From Pirellulaceae bacterium (GTDB taxonomy: Bacteria > Planctomycetota > Planctomycetia > Pirellulales > Pirellulaceae), in contig JAHBXS010000004.1 of assembly GCA_019636375.1 (NCBI GenBank), positions 310,001-374,000 of the forward strand: a DNA stretch of 64,000 nt. The letters run 5' to 3'. This document shows positions 39,262 through 49,443 of the stretch, piece after piece (position 1 is the first letter of the stretch; every line of letters begins with the position of its first letter). The notes below the pieces were generated by a model. It had not been told where the DNA came from. It did not search any database and saw only the letters and a list, made by a program, of their open reading frames with translations. The position numbers and the translations under genes were made by a program.

Positions 39262-41679
39262 CTATTTTAAACGTAGCAATTCAGGTTTCTCTCGAGCGGA
39301 TTCAATTTTTTCAATGGTAGCTCGGACCGCTTGTGCCTTTTGCTCGCTGAGCCGTTTGGGGAAATCGACCTCGCCTGCGTCGAACATGGCCGCTGTCTCG
39401 CGCAGGTGCGGGACGATGCGTTGTGCTGCGGCTCCGTAGTTCTCAAACACCTTCAAGATTTCCAACGAACGATGCTCACTCGCCCAGGGGTTTTGGTTTC
39501 GCAGATAGTCAGCGGTCGCTTGAATCCCCTCTTCGATACGATGTTGTGCAAGGACTTTCAAACCATTGAGCCGGACGCCATCGGCGAACATCTCACCGCT
39601 CGGTGCAGGTTGCTCGACGGCTTCGAAAATCGCCGGCAGTAGCGGCTGGATTTCTTCGAAGCTGAGACGCTGGTAAATCGTGCTGATGTCACTGCGGGCT
39701 CGTCCATCCTGGTTCTGCAAACCGCGCACAATGGCGGTGCGGAGTTGGTCGCCGTTGACACCGTCAAGTGTTTTGCCACGTCCGAGCATTTTGTTGAAAA
39801 TGGCCATGGAAATAAATCGCTGCTCCATGCCGCGAGGGTCCTCGGCAGTCGGTCCACGAGCGATGATCTCCAGCATGTCTGGAAGCGCGGGCATGGCGGG
39901 GTCGCCAATCATAGCCAAAGCCGTGGCGGCGCGGATGCGCAGCCACAGGTCTTCGTGCGGCAAAGCGAGGCGAAGTTGCGGTACTGCCGACGCGGCGCGG
40001 CCTCGTAATGCTTCCAAAGCGTGGCAGGCACCGACGCAAGCGTCAAGATTCTCAGACTCAAGCAACGCGATAATCGACGCAACCGGAGGCTCTTTTCGAC
40101 GGGCCAGAGCATCTGCCGCGCGCTCTCGCACGATTGGCGACCAAGAGCCAAGGCGTTCAAGTAGCTCGATATCGGAACGGCTGTCATAGAAGCTCTTACG
40201 ATCTTTGTTGTCCCAGCCGCGACCGTCCGCGATGAGGCTTTCCGCAGCGTCACGAGTAAACGTCTGGACAGTGCCACGATTTTTGCCCGTTAGAATCGTC
40301 TTTTTCAGCGGCATGGAGTAGGCCAGCAGATAAGCCCCGGTCGCATCCCAGCCGTGGTAGCTATCGGGCTTCGGCTCCGGCGGGCCTTGATGGGTGAATG
40401 TTCCATCCCATCGTCTTGCAAGGTCGTGGTACCACGCGCCAAATTCCTCCATCCATACGCCTGTAGCTTCTGGCCCAGCTTGCGCAATGGCTGGCAGTGA
40501 CCACAGCATGTTAAAATAATTGCCCGTGTGTCCGCAATCCCGTTCTGCTCCATGCGAAGCGACCGACATGCGCGTGAAATAGTCTGCACTTTTTTCTTCA
40601 CCAAGTCGATTGAACAGAACCGCTGCCATCCCGCACTTGCCGTTGTCTTCATGCGTTTCGGTCCAAGCGTCATGATCGCCATAGGGAATGGCACCTTTGC
40701 CGGTGTAAAAACGCAGCAGTTTCGTACTGAGTTCGATCGCTCGTCCGACTTCGGCATCGTTAACACCTGCCTCGCGAGCCAGCACCATGCCGATGGTCAA
40801 CGGTAGTCCTGGGGAGTTCATCATGCCATAACCCTTCAGCCGTCCATCGGGCCGGGCAAAGGTATGTCCCCACGACCCAACAGCACTTTGACCGCTCGCC
40901 GCTTCTCGTGCCAACCGTTGTAATCCAGGTAAGACCGATGTATCCCCAGTGGCCATCGCGTACTCGGCCAGAAAAATCATCACGTAGCCGTAGTACCAAG
41001 TCTTGAAGTCTTTCGCGCTATAGTTCGCCGCCCACTCCGCTTCACGTTTTACCAATGGGAGATGCGACGCATCGCCACCGGCCAATAACGCCAGTGCATT
41101 CAAAGCACGCGGAATGGGGTTTGCCTGTTTGGCGTAGTCCGATTTCTCCATTTGAGCAGCCAATTCCTGTAGGCCGCGTTCAAGTATGAGTTGCGATTTC
41201 GAGCAGTTGTAAGGAGCCGTAGGACCGAACGAGCCGAGTACTGACAAGTTAATGGTAACTTCGGATTCGTTTCCGTCGCGCCAACGTGTCAGGATCAGTT
41301 TCCCACCTGCCGCTTCCGTTTCGGCAATGGTAATGGCTCGTCCAAACTCGGTGCGAGGATCAAAAGAAAATCGGTTGCCACCTACGCCGAGAATGACGTC
41401 ACCTACAGCGATAATCCCCTCGGCTGGCGACCCTGGCTCAACTTTTGTAATCGCAATTTGTCGGGCATCGGTCGTCACCAATTTGTCGCTGAACATCCAT
41501 CCGCGCAAACCGGTAGGGCCAAGGTTCCAATCGTGCTTCGCTTCCGCCGGGATCGTATCCCCCGCAGTGAAATCAGGAATCGCTAAAGGATTTTCTTGAG
41601 GTGCTGCGGTGGCATACGTAACGAAACCAAACCAACTGATATTAATTAAAGTCAGCAAAACAGTTTTCATGATGTCCAT
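39262..41679 (-). CDS. PDZ- and HEAT-repeat protein (DUF6288-like), exported
   Basis: 805 residues. An N-terminal signal peptide (TVLLTLINISWFGFVTYATAA) is followed by a PDZ domain (about residues 60-135; ITKVEPGSPAEGIIAVGDVILGVGG), then an alpha-toroid-like central part with PGLPLTIGMVLAREAG and YFNMLWSLPAIAQAG, and HEAT-like repeats (about 540-650, e.g. LVRERAADALARRKEP-type helices and RAATALAMIGDP). This architecture is common among planctomycetes; function unknown. An alternative start at 41670 is equally plausible. Neighbours give no functional hint. Confidence 0.75.
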   Translation of the reverse strand: MDIMKTVLLTLINISWFGFVTYATAAPQENPLAIPDFTAGDTIPAEAKHDWNLGPTGLRGWMFSDKLVTTDARQIAITKVEPGSPAEGIIAVGDVILGVGGNRFSFDPRTEFGRAITIAETEAAGGKLILTRWRDGNESEVTINLSVLGSFGPTAPYNCSKSQLILERGLQELAAQMEKSDYAKQANPIPRALNALALLAGGDASHLPLVKREAEWAANYSAKDFKTWYYGYVMIFLAEYAMATGDTSVLPGLQRLAREAASGQSAVGSWGHTFARPDGRLKGYGMMNSPGLPLTIGMVLAREAGVNDAEVGRAIELSTKLLRFYTGKGAIPYGDHDAWTETHEDNGKCGMAAVLFNRLGEEKSADYFTRMSVASHGAERDCGHTGNYFNMLWSLPAIAQAGPEATGVWMEEFGAWYHDLARRWDGTFTHQGPPEPKPDSYHGWDATGAYLLAYSMPLKKTILTGKNRGTVQTFTRDAAESLIADGRGWDNKDRKSFYDSRSDIELLERLGSWSPIVRERAADALARRKEPPVASIIALLESENLDACVGACHALEALRGRAASAVPQLRLALPHEDLWLRIRAATALAMIGDPAMPALPDMLEIIARGPTAEDPRGMEQRFISMAIFNKMLGRGKTLDGVNGDQLRTAIVRGLQNQDGRARSDISTIYQRLSFEEIQPLLPAIFEAVEQPAPSGEMFADGVRLNGLKVLAQHRIEEGIQATADYLRNQNPWASEHRSLEILKVFENYGAAAQRIVPHLRETAAMFDAGEVDFPKRLSEQKAQAVRATIEKIESAREKPELLRLK

Positions 41680-42160
41680 GATTTAAAAAATTAAAACTTA
41701 TGAACTCAGGCCCGATCTTGTCACCCGGTTTTGTGGAATCCTGTCCCCACATTGAACCGTAGCCCGCCGTCAATTTACCGCAGATGACAAAGTTCTGATC
41801 GCCTGTGAGATACGATATCCACGTGGCCTTTCACTCCGTATACGGTGACAATCAATCAACCTCGCCTCCGATTTTGCCCCATTCAATTTACCAAGACACT
41901 CTAGCCGATTCCAGCAAGCCAGCGTCAATGGTCAACCCATTCTCTAAAATGGAACAGGATTCAAACAAATCGCTACTGGGGATCATGAAATCAAACGCTT
42001 GTTCCTCGACAAGCCTCTTTGTCCAGGAGCATTGCTGAGCATAGATTGGCGTATGGCTGATGAAAAGTCTGTGGTATAAAATGTCGAGACAAGCACTCTC
42101 AAAATTGTGTGCTTGTGGCCAATTTAATTTTGATGACCTCTGGTACAAAAACAATCATTG
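41680..42160. other. Intergenic region, ~480 bp
   Basis: No supported gene. At 41819-41850 a decayed hairpin (GTGGCCTTTCACTCCGTATACGG) resembles the first stem of the dispersed 145-bp repeat. The final ~120 bp are AT-rich and contain TATAAA near 42075, the probable promoter region of the small gene at 42161. Confidence 0.4.
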
Positions 42161-42388
42161 ATGAAAGACGATCTCGCAAAGTTTGAGTTGATTTTTGAGT
42201 TGTCCGAACTTGGCGAGCGAGCTTTTGTTCACAAGTTGAAACAGAAGAATCCGCAAAAAACACCGACCGAAATCGCTGAAGCGGTCAAGCAATGGTATCA
42301 AGATCGACCTGGTGCTGAGTTCGGTGACGGTGTCGGTGTACCCGGCGACATCAGGAGATTCGATCCATGCCAACCCTCGCCGGAATAG
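42161..42388 (+). CDS. Small protein, probable partner of a nucleotidyltransferase
   Basis: 75 residues from the ATG at 42161. Pattern: DLAKFELIFELSELGERAFVHKL, then NPQKTPTEIAEAVKQWYQDRPGAEFGD. This shape (helical start, E-I-x-x-x-V-x-x-W, RPGAE.GD) is that of small proteins often encoded just upstream of nucleotidyltransferase-type toxins of AbiEii-like pairs (recalled, not searched). A frameshifted paralogue lies at 61221. It overlaps the next frame by 22 bp. Confidence 0.55.
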   Translation: MKDDLAKFELIFELSELGERAFVHKLKQKNPQKTPTEIAEAVKQWYQDRPGAEFGDGVGVPGDIRRFDPCQPSPE

Positions 42389-42567
42389 CCCAGGAGGTCG
42401 TTAAATGTCTAGAAGCGAATCAAATCGATTTTAACCTTTTGGTTGACGCAACTTCGGACGATTTGACTGAAACCACTCGACTACTCCAGTTGATTCATGA
42501 TCGAGGCTATTCTCGCGACAAGGAATTATTGGCGGACTTCGCATTGCTCCAGGAATCCATATTGTAG
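42367..42567 (+). pseudogene. Remnant of a nucleotidyltransferase (internally deleted)
   Basis: 66 codons: MPTLAGIAQEVVKCLEANQIDFNLLVDA resembles the N-terminus of nucleotidyltransferase proteins (helix, then the start of the first strand), but the GS-x10-D-x-D active site is missing. The last ~35 codons look like the C-terminal helices of such proteins. The most economical explanation is an internal deletion that left the ends. Low certainty. Confidence 0.35.
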
Positions 42568-42814
42568 TTCATTATTTAAGCTCACTGAAAAAATGGTAAC
42601 GCCACATCGCCGGACGGTTCTCAATCGATTTCGAGTTTCGGCAGACTGTTGACGATTTTTACTCTCTTTAAGACATTTGAACGCAGAACTATCCTTGCGA
42701 ATGGGTGTAGACCATCAAATAGTTCTCTTTTTAGTTGCTTGATCGGACTATCCTCAGTACAATTACCTTGTGGTATGAACCCTGAGATTGAATCCGCCAA
42801 TGAATTGGTGAGTG

Positions 42815-43375
42815 ATGAGCACAACAGCAAAACTAAGTGGAACCGATTTCGACCGCATGGTGGAGCGTGGGGCTTTTGTTGACTTGGAGCCGATGAAAAT
42901 CGAGTTGATTCATGGAGAACTACGCTTTATGAACCCTGCCGGCCCGGTGCATGAAGGAGAAATTCAATTTTTGACTGATTGGTCCTACGCAATTACGAAC
43001 CGCAAGGAAGTTTCAGTTCGCGTTCAATGCAGCATCAACTGCGGCGATCATCGACCAGAACCCGATTTGGTATGGGCTCGAAAGATGCCGTCCCGGCGGA
43101 TTCGCCCAACCCATGAAGATGTTTTGCTGTTGATCGAAGTCAGCGATTCAAGCACTGGACAAGACTTAGGCGAAAAAGCTGACTTGTACGCCGAACATAA
43201 CATTAGGGAGTATTGGGTCGTGGACTTGAATGGCCAACAAGTCCACGTTCACCGCCAGCCTGACGGGGAAAAATATCAAAGCGTTGAAATCTTCGACCAC
43301 TCGGCCAACATCAGCCCACTCTGCCAACCCACCGCAAAGATATCTTTGGACGAACTGTTTGACTTCGATTCGTAA
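42815..43375 (+). CDS. Uma2 family nuclease-like protein
   Basis: 186 residues from the ATG at 42815. The pattern FDRMVERGAFVDLEPMKIELIHGELRFMNPAG, PEPDLVWARKMPSRR, LLIEVSDSSTGQDLGEKADLYAEHNIREYWVVDL is the Uma2/DUF820 PD-(D/E)XK fold. The D in PEPDL, E in LIEVS and K in EKADLY fit the nuclease centre. These proteins occur in many copies in cyanobacteria and planctomycetes; role uncertain, possibly mobile-element linked. It marks the edge of the defence island. Confidence 0.85.
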   Translation: MSTTAKLSGTDFDRMVERGAFVDLEPMKIELIHGELRFMNPAGPVHEGEIQFLTDWSYAITNRKEVSVRVQCSINCGDHRPEPDLVWARKMPSRRIRPTHEDVLLLIEVSDSSTGQDLGEKADLYAEHNIREYWVVDLNGQQVHVHRQPDGEKYQSVEIFDHSANISPLCQPTAKISLDELFDFDS

Positions 43376-43424
43376 ATTTCAATCAACAAAGGGATGATTC
43401 TGTAACGTTGCAATTCGAAAACAC

Positions 43425-44138
43425 TCAATCTTGTGGTTCCGTCTGGTGAGGGAAATGTGAATCGATCGCGACTGGCTGATATGCTGTCGCAGCGGGGCCA
43501 TTGATTTCCTCCACCGAGCGGGCAAGCGAATGGACCAAGTACCCGACTAGACAGACCGGCCATTTATCACCATTCCCGAGCCCAAGCAACCGCTCGCGAA
43601 GCTTCAGATTATCAAGAACACGAGTGACACGTGGATGCGGATAAAACCGTTTGAGTTCATCGATAGTTCTCTCCGGGAATGGCTCGGCCAGCAACTCGAT
43701 GCCTGCCTCACGATAGCTCTGTCGCACAAAACCGACGCAACTAAATCGCCACAAACTGAAATCAGGATTCGGCGGAACTGCATCACAAATCAACCAGTAT
43801 TGATGAAACTCGGCAGGCGCGTTTCGACCGAGTATTCGTCTTCGTTCGTCCTCTGCCTCTTTTTCGCTTCGCCTCTCATCGACAAACGTTTGAATTTGCC
43901 GAACCTGACCAAGTGAAAGATTCGCCGATCCAACAATAGAAGTCGTCGTCTGTGATGACTCAAGTGGCGGCCCCATGTGAAAGTGAGTTAGCTCTGTAGT
44001 TGCAGTTACGTCGTGGCGTGGTCGAGGCTCAACAACCAATAAAGCATGAATGAATAGCCCCAGTTCATCACCCAGAATGGCGCTGATGTCGAATGGATGA
44101 ACCGAAATTAGTTGGTCGGCTACCGGATAGACAGGCAC
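43425..44138 (-). CDS. Operon protein 4: possible papain-like (permuted NlpC/P60, YiiX-like) protein
   Basis: 237 residues. The key segment is WRFSCVGFVRQSYREAGIELL (residues ~131-151), which matches the Cys-centred motif of YiiX-like permuted NlpC/P60 proteins (yiCSelvxkAYxxaGixl). A candidate partner His lies upstream (LGLFIHALLVVE, residue ~31). A middle charged coil contains FVDERRSEKEAEDERRR. No signal peptide is visible, so a cytoplasmic role is plausible. It is the last gene of the GHKL-ATPase operon, 12 bp after the preceding gene. It could be an amidase or cysteine peptidase effector; the fold is inferred from one motif. Confidence 0.5.
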   Translation of the reverse strand: MPVYPVADQLISVHPFDISAILGDELGLFIHALLVVEPRPRHDVTATTELTHFHMGPPLESSQTTTSIVGSANLSLGQVRQIQTFVDERRSEKEAEDERRRILGRNAPAEFHQYWLICDAVPPNPDFSLWRFSCVGFVRQSYREAGIELLAEPFPERTIDELKRFYPHPRVTRVLDNLKLRERLLGLGNGDKWPVCLVGYLVHSLARSVEEINGPAATAYQPVAIDSHFPHQTEPQD

Positions 44139-44150
44139 GGGTCCGACTCC

Positions 44151-45167
44151 TCAAAACAGATTTTTCACCAGCAATTCCAGCTTCTCTCCTGCTTCTGCAT
44201 TTTCAGAGCGAAGGGATACGCTCAAATTTTTCAGTCTTCGCATCACCTGCTGCTGAAACCAATCGATGTTGATCTCTCGAATGATTTTTGCCATTTGGAC
44301 AGCTACCTCATTTTGTCCAACTTGTGACGCAAGCAGAACGGTGGCAATCGTTGCATTCAGGGCGATTGCTGCATAATTTTTCTGCAAGACTAACCGAGGT
44401 GTAAGATAATCGGTTGCAAGCGATCGAAGCGATTCTAAAAGTTCGACAATCGGTGCAACTGCATCGACAGGCTGGTAACTCAACCGCCACACGACTGCCT
44501 TTACCAATTCCAATTCAACATCATGGCTAATCGTTTCCGTTTCCGAGGGACCAAACCAAGCCGCGAATCGTGGAAACTGTTCGGGAGGCATGTTCATTCC
44601 GAATTTGCGAATAGCGGAACCTACAGCATTGACTATTTTTTTTGTGGTAGAAAACCGGTATTCATCAATGAAGGCAGCCAAGCCATTGAGGAGCGGCGGC
44701 AATTGATCAGACGAAAACGCAGTCGTCTCCGCAAACAAAACGGCAATTCGGCGTTCTTCGACGGTTGTTCCTTGACGCTCCAAACGCTGCAACAACTTCA
44801 TGGGGTCTAACACCCAGTCGTTGTTTTCGGACTCAATTGACTCCTCGTTGCTACCAGATTGAATCGTTGGAGCCACACGAACCACGTGAACGGGACGGCT
44901 CGATTTCCAAGTAGTTCTTGGAGGACGGCTGGCACGTCGTTGCAGAGATCCCGCCAAATCGCTTCTGCTTTGCTCGTCCATCTCGAATGCGATGAATCTT
45001 CGCCACTGCTCTTGAATCAGAGCATCGACACTCACGACCCCCGAAACACCGCCTAGTTCTTGCAAGATTGTAAAGTCGGTTTCCAGGTCTTCAAATTGTC
45101 CCTCAGCTACTGTGGCGCCAGACCACGGCAAAAAAAGGTCACCTTGTTTCTTAACTAACTTGCTCAT
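44151..45167 (-). CDS. Operon protein 3, unknown
   Basis: 338 residues. No family recognised. It has an N-terminal segment with acidic and hydrophobic stretches (GVVSVDALIQEQWRRFIAFE), an Arg-rich linker around residues 80-100, and a helical C-terminal half (residues ~170-338) with several amphipathic helices, looking like a HEAT- or TPR-like scaffold. It overlaps the preceding gene by 4 bp (45164-45167), so the two products are probably made together. A scaffolding or substrate-binding subunit is a guess. Confidence 0.6.
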   Translation of the reverse strand: MSKLVKKQGDLFLPWSGATVAEGQFEDLETDFTILQELGGVSGVVSVDALIQEQWRRFIAFEMDEQSRSDLAGSLQRRASRPPRTTWKSSRPVHVVRVAPTIQSGSNEESIESENNDWVLDPMKLLQRLERQGTTVEERRIAVLFAETTAFSSDQLPPLLNGLAAFIDEYRFSTTKKIVNAVGSAIRKFGMNMPPEQFPRFAAWFGPSETETISHDVELELVKAVVWRLSYQPVDAVAPIVELLESLRSLATDYLTPRLVLQKNYAAIALNATIATVLLASQVGQNEVAVQMAKIIREINIDWFQQQVMRRLKNLSVSLRSENAEAGEKLELLVKNLF

Positions 45168-45865
45168 ATTGCGTCCCCGCTGTGATTTCCAACAGACAGA
45201 GTAGTACGCAGTTGCTTCAGAGCCTCCAGCTTACGCAAAGCGATATCGAGTTGTCCTTTGAGTTGCAACAATTCGTCTTCCGTGAACGCAATTTCGCATG
45301 ACTGACGCTCACCATGTTGTTGCAGGTAAACCAAACGCAAAGTTGTTACCAAAACGAACGCTTCGACATTCTCGCGTGATTCGTCAAAAACGGGCCGCAG
45401 ATCGCATACGAATTTGATATTTTCGATCTCATCACCGGTATCTCGCAGCAACCTGTCCGCTTTTTGCATTAAAGCGATTGCTTGATAGTCCTGGATCAAA
45501 ACATCCAAGTTCGATTTCAACCGAGCGAGTATTTCAGGGGTAAAGACCTCCGCCCGAGTTTTACTGCCGCGCACCCACGCTTCGATCGTCTCGAAAATCC
45601 GCCTTACATTGCCAGGCGTCAAGTTCATCAGGACACGGCCTACGGCATCGCCTTGCTCTCGCGCTAAGCCAGACTGCGTGAGTATTACCTGCTGAAGGGC
45701 ACTTGAGTCAGCCATTCCTCGAAGGCCATGCAAATTCTCGGCAATCAAGCTGCAGGCCGCTTCCTCAATGTTTGCGACAGCGAGTAGATCACGCAACATT
45801 TCTGGCGGAACAACTCGGCCAACAATAACGTCTTCAGGGGTACTCATAAGTCTTTCGTCTGACAT
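45164..45865 (-). CDS. Operon protein 2, unknown
   Basis: 233 residues. The first ~140 residues are helical; the C-terminal ~75 (IENIKFVCDLRPVFDESRENV, then LVTTLRLVYLQQ, ending in an LQLKGQLDIALRKLEALKQL helix) form a beta-hairpin-plus-long-helix pattern reminiscent of COMM-like domains. This is a shape-based comparison, not a recognised family. Start at 45865; 237 bp separate it from the upstream ATPase gene, and it overlaps the next gene by 4 bp. I do not know its function. Confidence 0.6.
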   Translation of the reverse strand: MSDERLMSTPEDVIVGRVVPPEMLRDLLAVANIEEAACSLIAENLHGLRGMADSSALQQVILTQSGLAREQGDAVGRVLMNLTPGNVRRIFETIEAWVRGSKTRAEVFTPEILARLKSNLDVLIQDYQAIALMQKADRLLRDTGDEIENIKFVCDLRPVFDESRENVEAFVLVTTLRLVYLQQHGERQSCEIAFTEDELLQLKGQLDIALRKLEALKQLRTTLSVGNHSGDAI

Positions 45866-46102
45866 GCCTTTTTACCTAAATTATGGCTGATCCGAATTGA
45901 CACCGCAAGAGACATTAGTATCGCTGGATCGAGAATTAATTCGATTTTGGATTCATCAAAGTGCAAAAGAGGCAATATCAATACTGACGATTCGGGTGTC
46001 TAATTTTATCGAACCCGTGTTGAAGTTCCCAGAGTCATCAGAACCTGACGAACTCGTAAACTCGGTTCCCATCTTTCAAACTGCGTTTCCGGGCAGCGCT
46101 AC

Positions 46103-49100
46103 TTACTTTGTGTCTGCAGGCAATTTGGCCGAAGCCATATTGAACTTGAGGCGTTCCATAGCCTCCGCGAACGAAATCCCACGCTCCCAAAGCTTTTTGC
46201 CAATTCGGAACTTCACTTCCTGATCCGTCACTTCGAGCGCGGCATCGCTATCAGAATCCGTTGCTAAAGGTGTTGCCTCTCGGAGACGCCCGTAGTCCGC
46301 CCAAGCATCAGCTAGATGAACGCCGATATCGCACAAAAATAGGGCCTGTGATTGGACCAATTCGCTCGTTAACTCCCCGTCTTCGATCACAACAACGCAA
46401 AGCCAATAGCGATTCGCCATACTCGTTGCCGCCTCGACCTGACGAACGCTCATTCGCACTGTATCGGAGCCGCGTGTCGCTTTGAGTTCAACATACACGG
46501 TGTGGTCCCCGGAATTTACCTCCATCCGTCCAGCGTCATTCTCCTCACCGGCAATCGGTGTCAGCATAAAGTCGTGGCCGTGCCCTGTTCGCTGGATATG
46601 CACACCTGACTCCAAAGTGAATACGTTTGCGAACTCCCGCTCAATTGCTAGGCCGAAGGATTGGTTCTTTTCAATGTGCTCAATGAATGTGCCACGCTGA
46701 GCGATATACTCTAACAAACCAACATCTGCCCTGATTGTAGCTGCGAAGCGAGCAACTTGCTCGGGATCTGGTCCAACCGCATCGGCAATCACGCCGAGTG
46801 AACGAATCAAGGACATGCGGTCGGACTCATTCTTACCAACGCTGCGCAAGGCTAAGTCCGCTGGGCTGATTCCAAAACTCTTCAATAACGGGAGATTGGA
46901 TTCCTGTAACAGCATCTTCATTATCGGAGCTTGATTAGCGAGTAAATTGGCAAGTGACTCAGCGTAAAGGTACGTCGCACGTTTTTCGATTTTTAACCAG
47001 CCCCTGTTAAGCAGCGGCGCAATCCAGGCCCCGCGATAACAGCGCCGTGATGTCTCGTCCTCACATATAACTTCCAGTTCCGCAAATGCCTCGGAATCAC
47101 TAGGAACAATCACTTCCAACAAGAATTGGACGAGCAAGACACCTAGCCGGCGGCTTCCCCGCACCTTCTCGAGTATTGAGTCCTCTCCTGAGAGATAGGC
47201 GATGTGTGAGCGAGTCATTTTCTCTTTGCTCCGCACGTCCTCGATCTCCGGTCCCTTGCGCATAAGTTCGACAAAGTCTTCCACGATCGCCGTGTCCATG
47301 ACCAGTGGCGAAGAAATCACCGCCTCTTGGTCGATAAGCCATTTCCACTCCTCGTCGATAGGGATCTGGCTGGCATAGTCTTCGTGCAACACAAAGATCG
47401 GCGGAAACAGATCTGCGAAGGGACGGACGGTGTTTTGCCAGCACGCAATCGGAACCAGGAGCCGATCTTTTGCAGCGGCACGCAACGTAATCTTTGCCGT
47501 GTTGAAGGTTGCTCCGGCGGTAACTACCGGAATTCGGTCAAGCCAAGTCAACCGCTTGGATCGAACGGCGAATGCAAACAACCGCACTGCAACTGATCGA
47601 TTTGACTCGTCCATGTCTCCGAGTTCATCCAAAATTGATTCGAGCAAATCGTCCGCAGTCTGGGAATTGAGCTGACTGGAGTAGCAACATTCCGACAATT
47701 CGTGCGCAAGAATATCCCCGCGACCGGCTAATCCCAACTCTTCAGCTAGGTCCTTCAATTCTGCTGGAATTTCTTCATCTATCAGCAGCACGGACTTCAG
47801 TTCGCCGTGCTGGTTCGGGAGGATCGCGTTGATTGCAACTAGCCCCAATTTGCCGTCGGCCTGCAGCAAATCGAGGAGTGAAGACAACCATTCAAACGGG
47901 TCGCTATTAAGGCTTTCGGTGAGCACCGCCAAGGTCCGGCACTCCGTTACGAAGCCGACCAAATGCTCGATTGTCCAGACCCAATCTGTAGGCTCGGGTG
48001 GCTCGTTTGCAAATTGACTCCAACTCGCCACCACATCGTTCCAACCGTCGATATCCTTCTGGCGAGGCAACACCGCACGGATGTTCTTGAAAGCTGCTAG
48101 GCATTCCCACAAAGGTATTCGCTTTCCAACTTCAGCCAGTGGAATCACTGCCTGCCTTGGTGAGATCAGTGGACCATCAAGGCTCTGCAATACGGAGCGC
48201 TCCGCCACGTCATCGATTACTCGATTTTGGATAACGTGGGCCAGGTACTCTACATTAACGCTTTTCAGACCAACAGGTTTATCCAAAATGAGCATGTCAG
48301 TAACCGGCACGATATCGGTGCGGGCGATGTGTTCTATCAAGTCGCTGAACAATTTACAGGCCAACTCAAAGCGTGACCGATTCTCGGAGTTCTTAAACGT
48401 ATCATCAGTAACCAAATATATCCCGTCGCGATCGGGAAGCGGATTGAAGTTTTCCGAGTTTACTGCAACCCGGATCGGATAGTCGGAAGTCGAACTCAGC
48501 GGAAAGGCGACATAGATACGTGACATTCCTTGTTTTGGGAGAATAGATCGTCCGTCGGCTGTTTCTGTCACAACGACCGCCACTTGGACGTCGTCTTGCT
48601 CCGAAAGGAACACAGTGCTTTTACCATTCCCCTGTTCGTCAGCAACTGGAATGCTCCGAATGCTTCCTCCAAGCTTCTTCTGACGTTTCAAACAGTAGGT
48701 CGTTGATGTTTCGTTCAATTCGAGCGACAGCGAGACGAATGGAGAATTGAACGCCAAGACCAGAGGGGCTACTGCGTTTAGACCTTCGAGACCCCGCACG
48801 ACCACTTCTTTCGTCTCAGGCTGAATCGAATACTCAAAGGTCGTCAATCGGGCGTTCTCCTGTGCAAGAGCAGGCCGCAACGATTTGGTCATTGCCTCCC
48901 AAGACCTTTCCATCGAGGCTTCAAGTGCCGTCGCATCTGCCCCTGTTCGGTCCAACGGGAAGTCGAACACATTCCCATCTTCAAGCGGTCCACTAACCCG
49001 TACTACTCGCGACAACAAGTGCGTGGAGATGAATCCGGCCCAAAGCGGCCGATGCCCGCATGCTCATGATGCTTGGTCGAACCGTGGAAGATGAGATGGG

Positions 49101-49353
49101 CGATTTCTTCGTCACGGAACGGAGGACCGTTATGCTGGAACCGCAACGTTTTTCCATTGAAGACGACACTAACCGACACCTTAGATTTCCTGCCAGCCGC
49201 ATCGCGTGCATTTTGAAGTAACTCCCACGCCCAGCGATTGAGATTGGCCTCTCGATCGTTCTCGATCTTACCAAGCTCATTAAAAACAGCCTGCGCATTT
49301 CCAGCTGCGATTACCTTATTCTTGGCGGCTTCCCGTAGCGATTTTGATTCCAT
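46103..49353 (-). CDS. Operon protein 1: sacsin/GHKL ATPase with C-terminal NOV (DUF3883)-like nuclease domain, frameshifted
   Basis: Two frames: 49003-49353 encodes the start, 46103-49018 the rest. Joined they give ~1083 residues. N-terminal GHKL domain: N-box WELLQNARDA (E44, N48), G1 box FQHNGPPF, lid HGSTK; the G2 box FGAGFISTHLLS is recovered only by a -1 shift at a GGG near 49037-49044. Middle: sacsin-like ILPNQHGELK.LLIDEEIP repeats. C-terminus: RTGHGHDFML and YVELKATRGSD, the D..ExK core of NOV/DUF3883-type domains, about 100 residues from the end. Probable ATP-driven sensor plus nuclease, first gene of a four-gene operon. The frameshift is real decay or an assembly error. Confidence 0.75.
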
Positions 49354-49443
49354 GCCGACAACCTCTTGACTGATGACTGTGTTGCTTTATCACGTTTTCA
49401 TTATAGTTTATAGTGCAAGACTATATGATTCAGTCGGGCCTCT

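Noticed and set aside
45897..46223. 108-codon plus-strand frame opposite the end of the GHKL ATPase
   Set aside because: Half of it lies antisense to the conserved ATPase C-terminus; it has a TTG start without RBS and no recognisable family.
49037..49045. Programmed -1 frameshift signal in the GHKL ATPase
   Set aside because: TTTGGGC is not in the frame needed for a canonical X-XXY-YYZ slippery heptamer and I saw no obvious downstream stem; mutation or base-call error is simpler.
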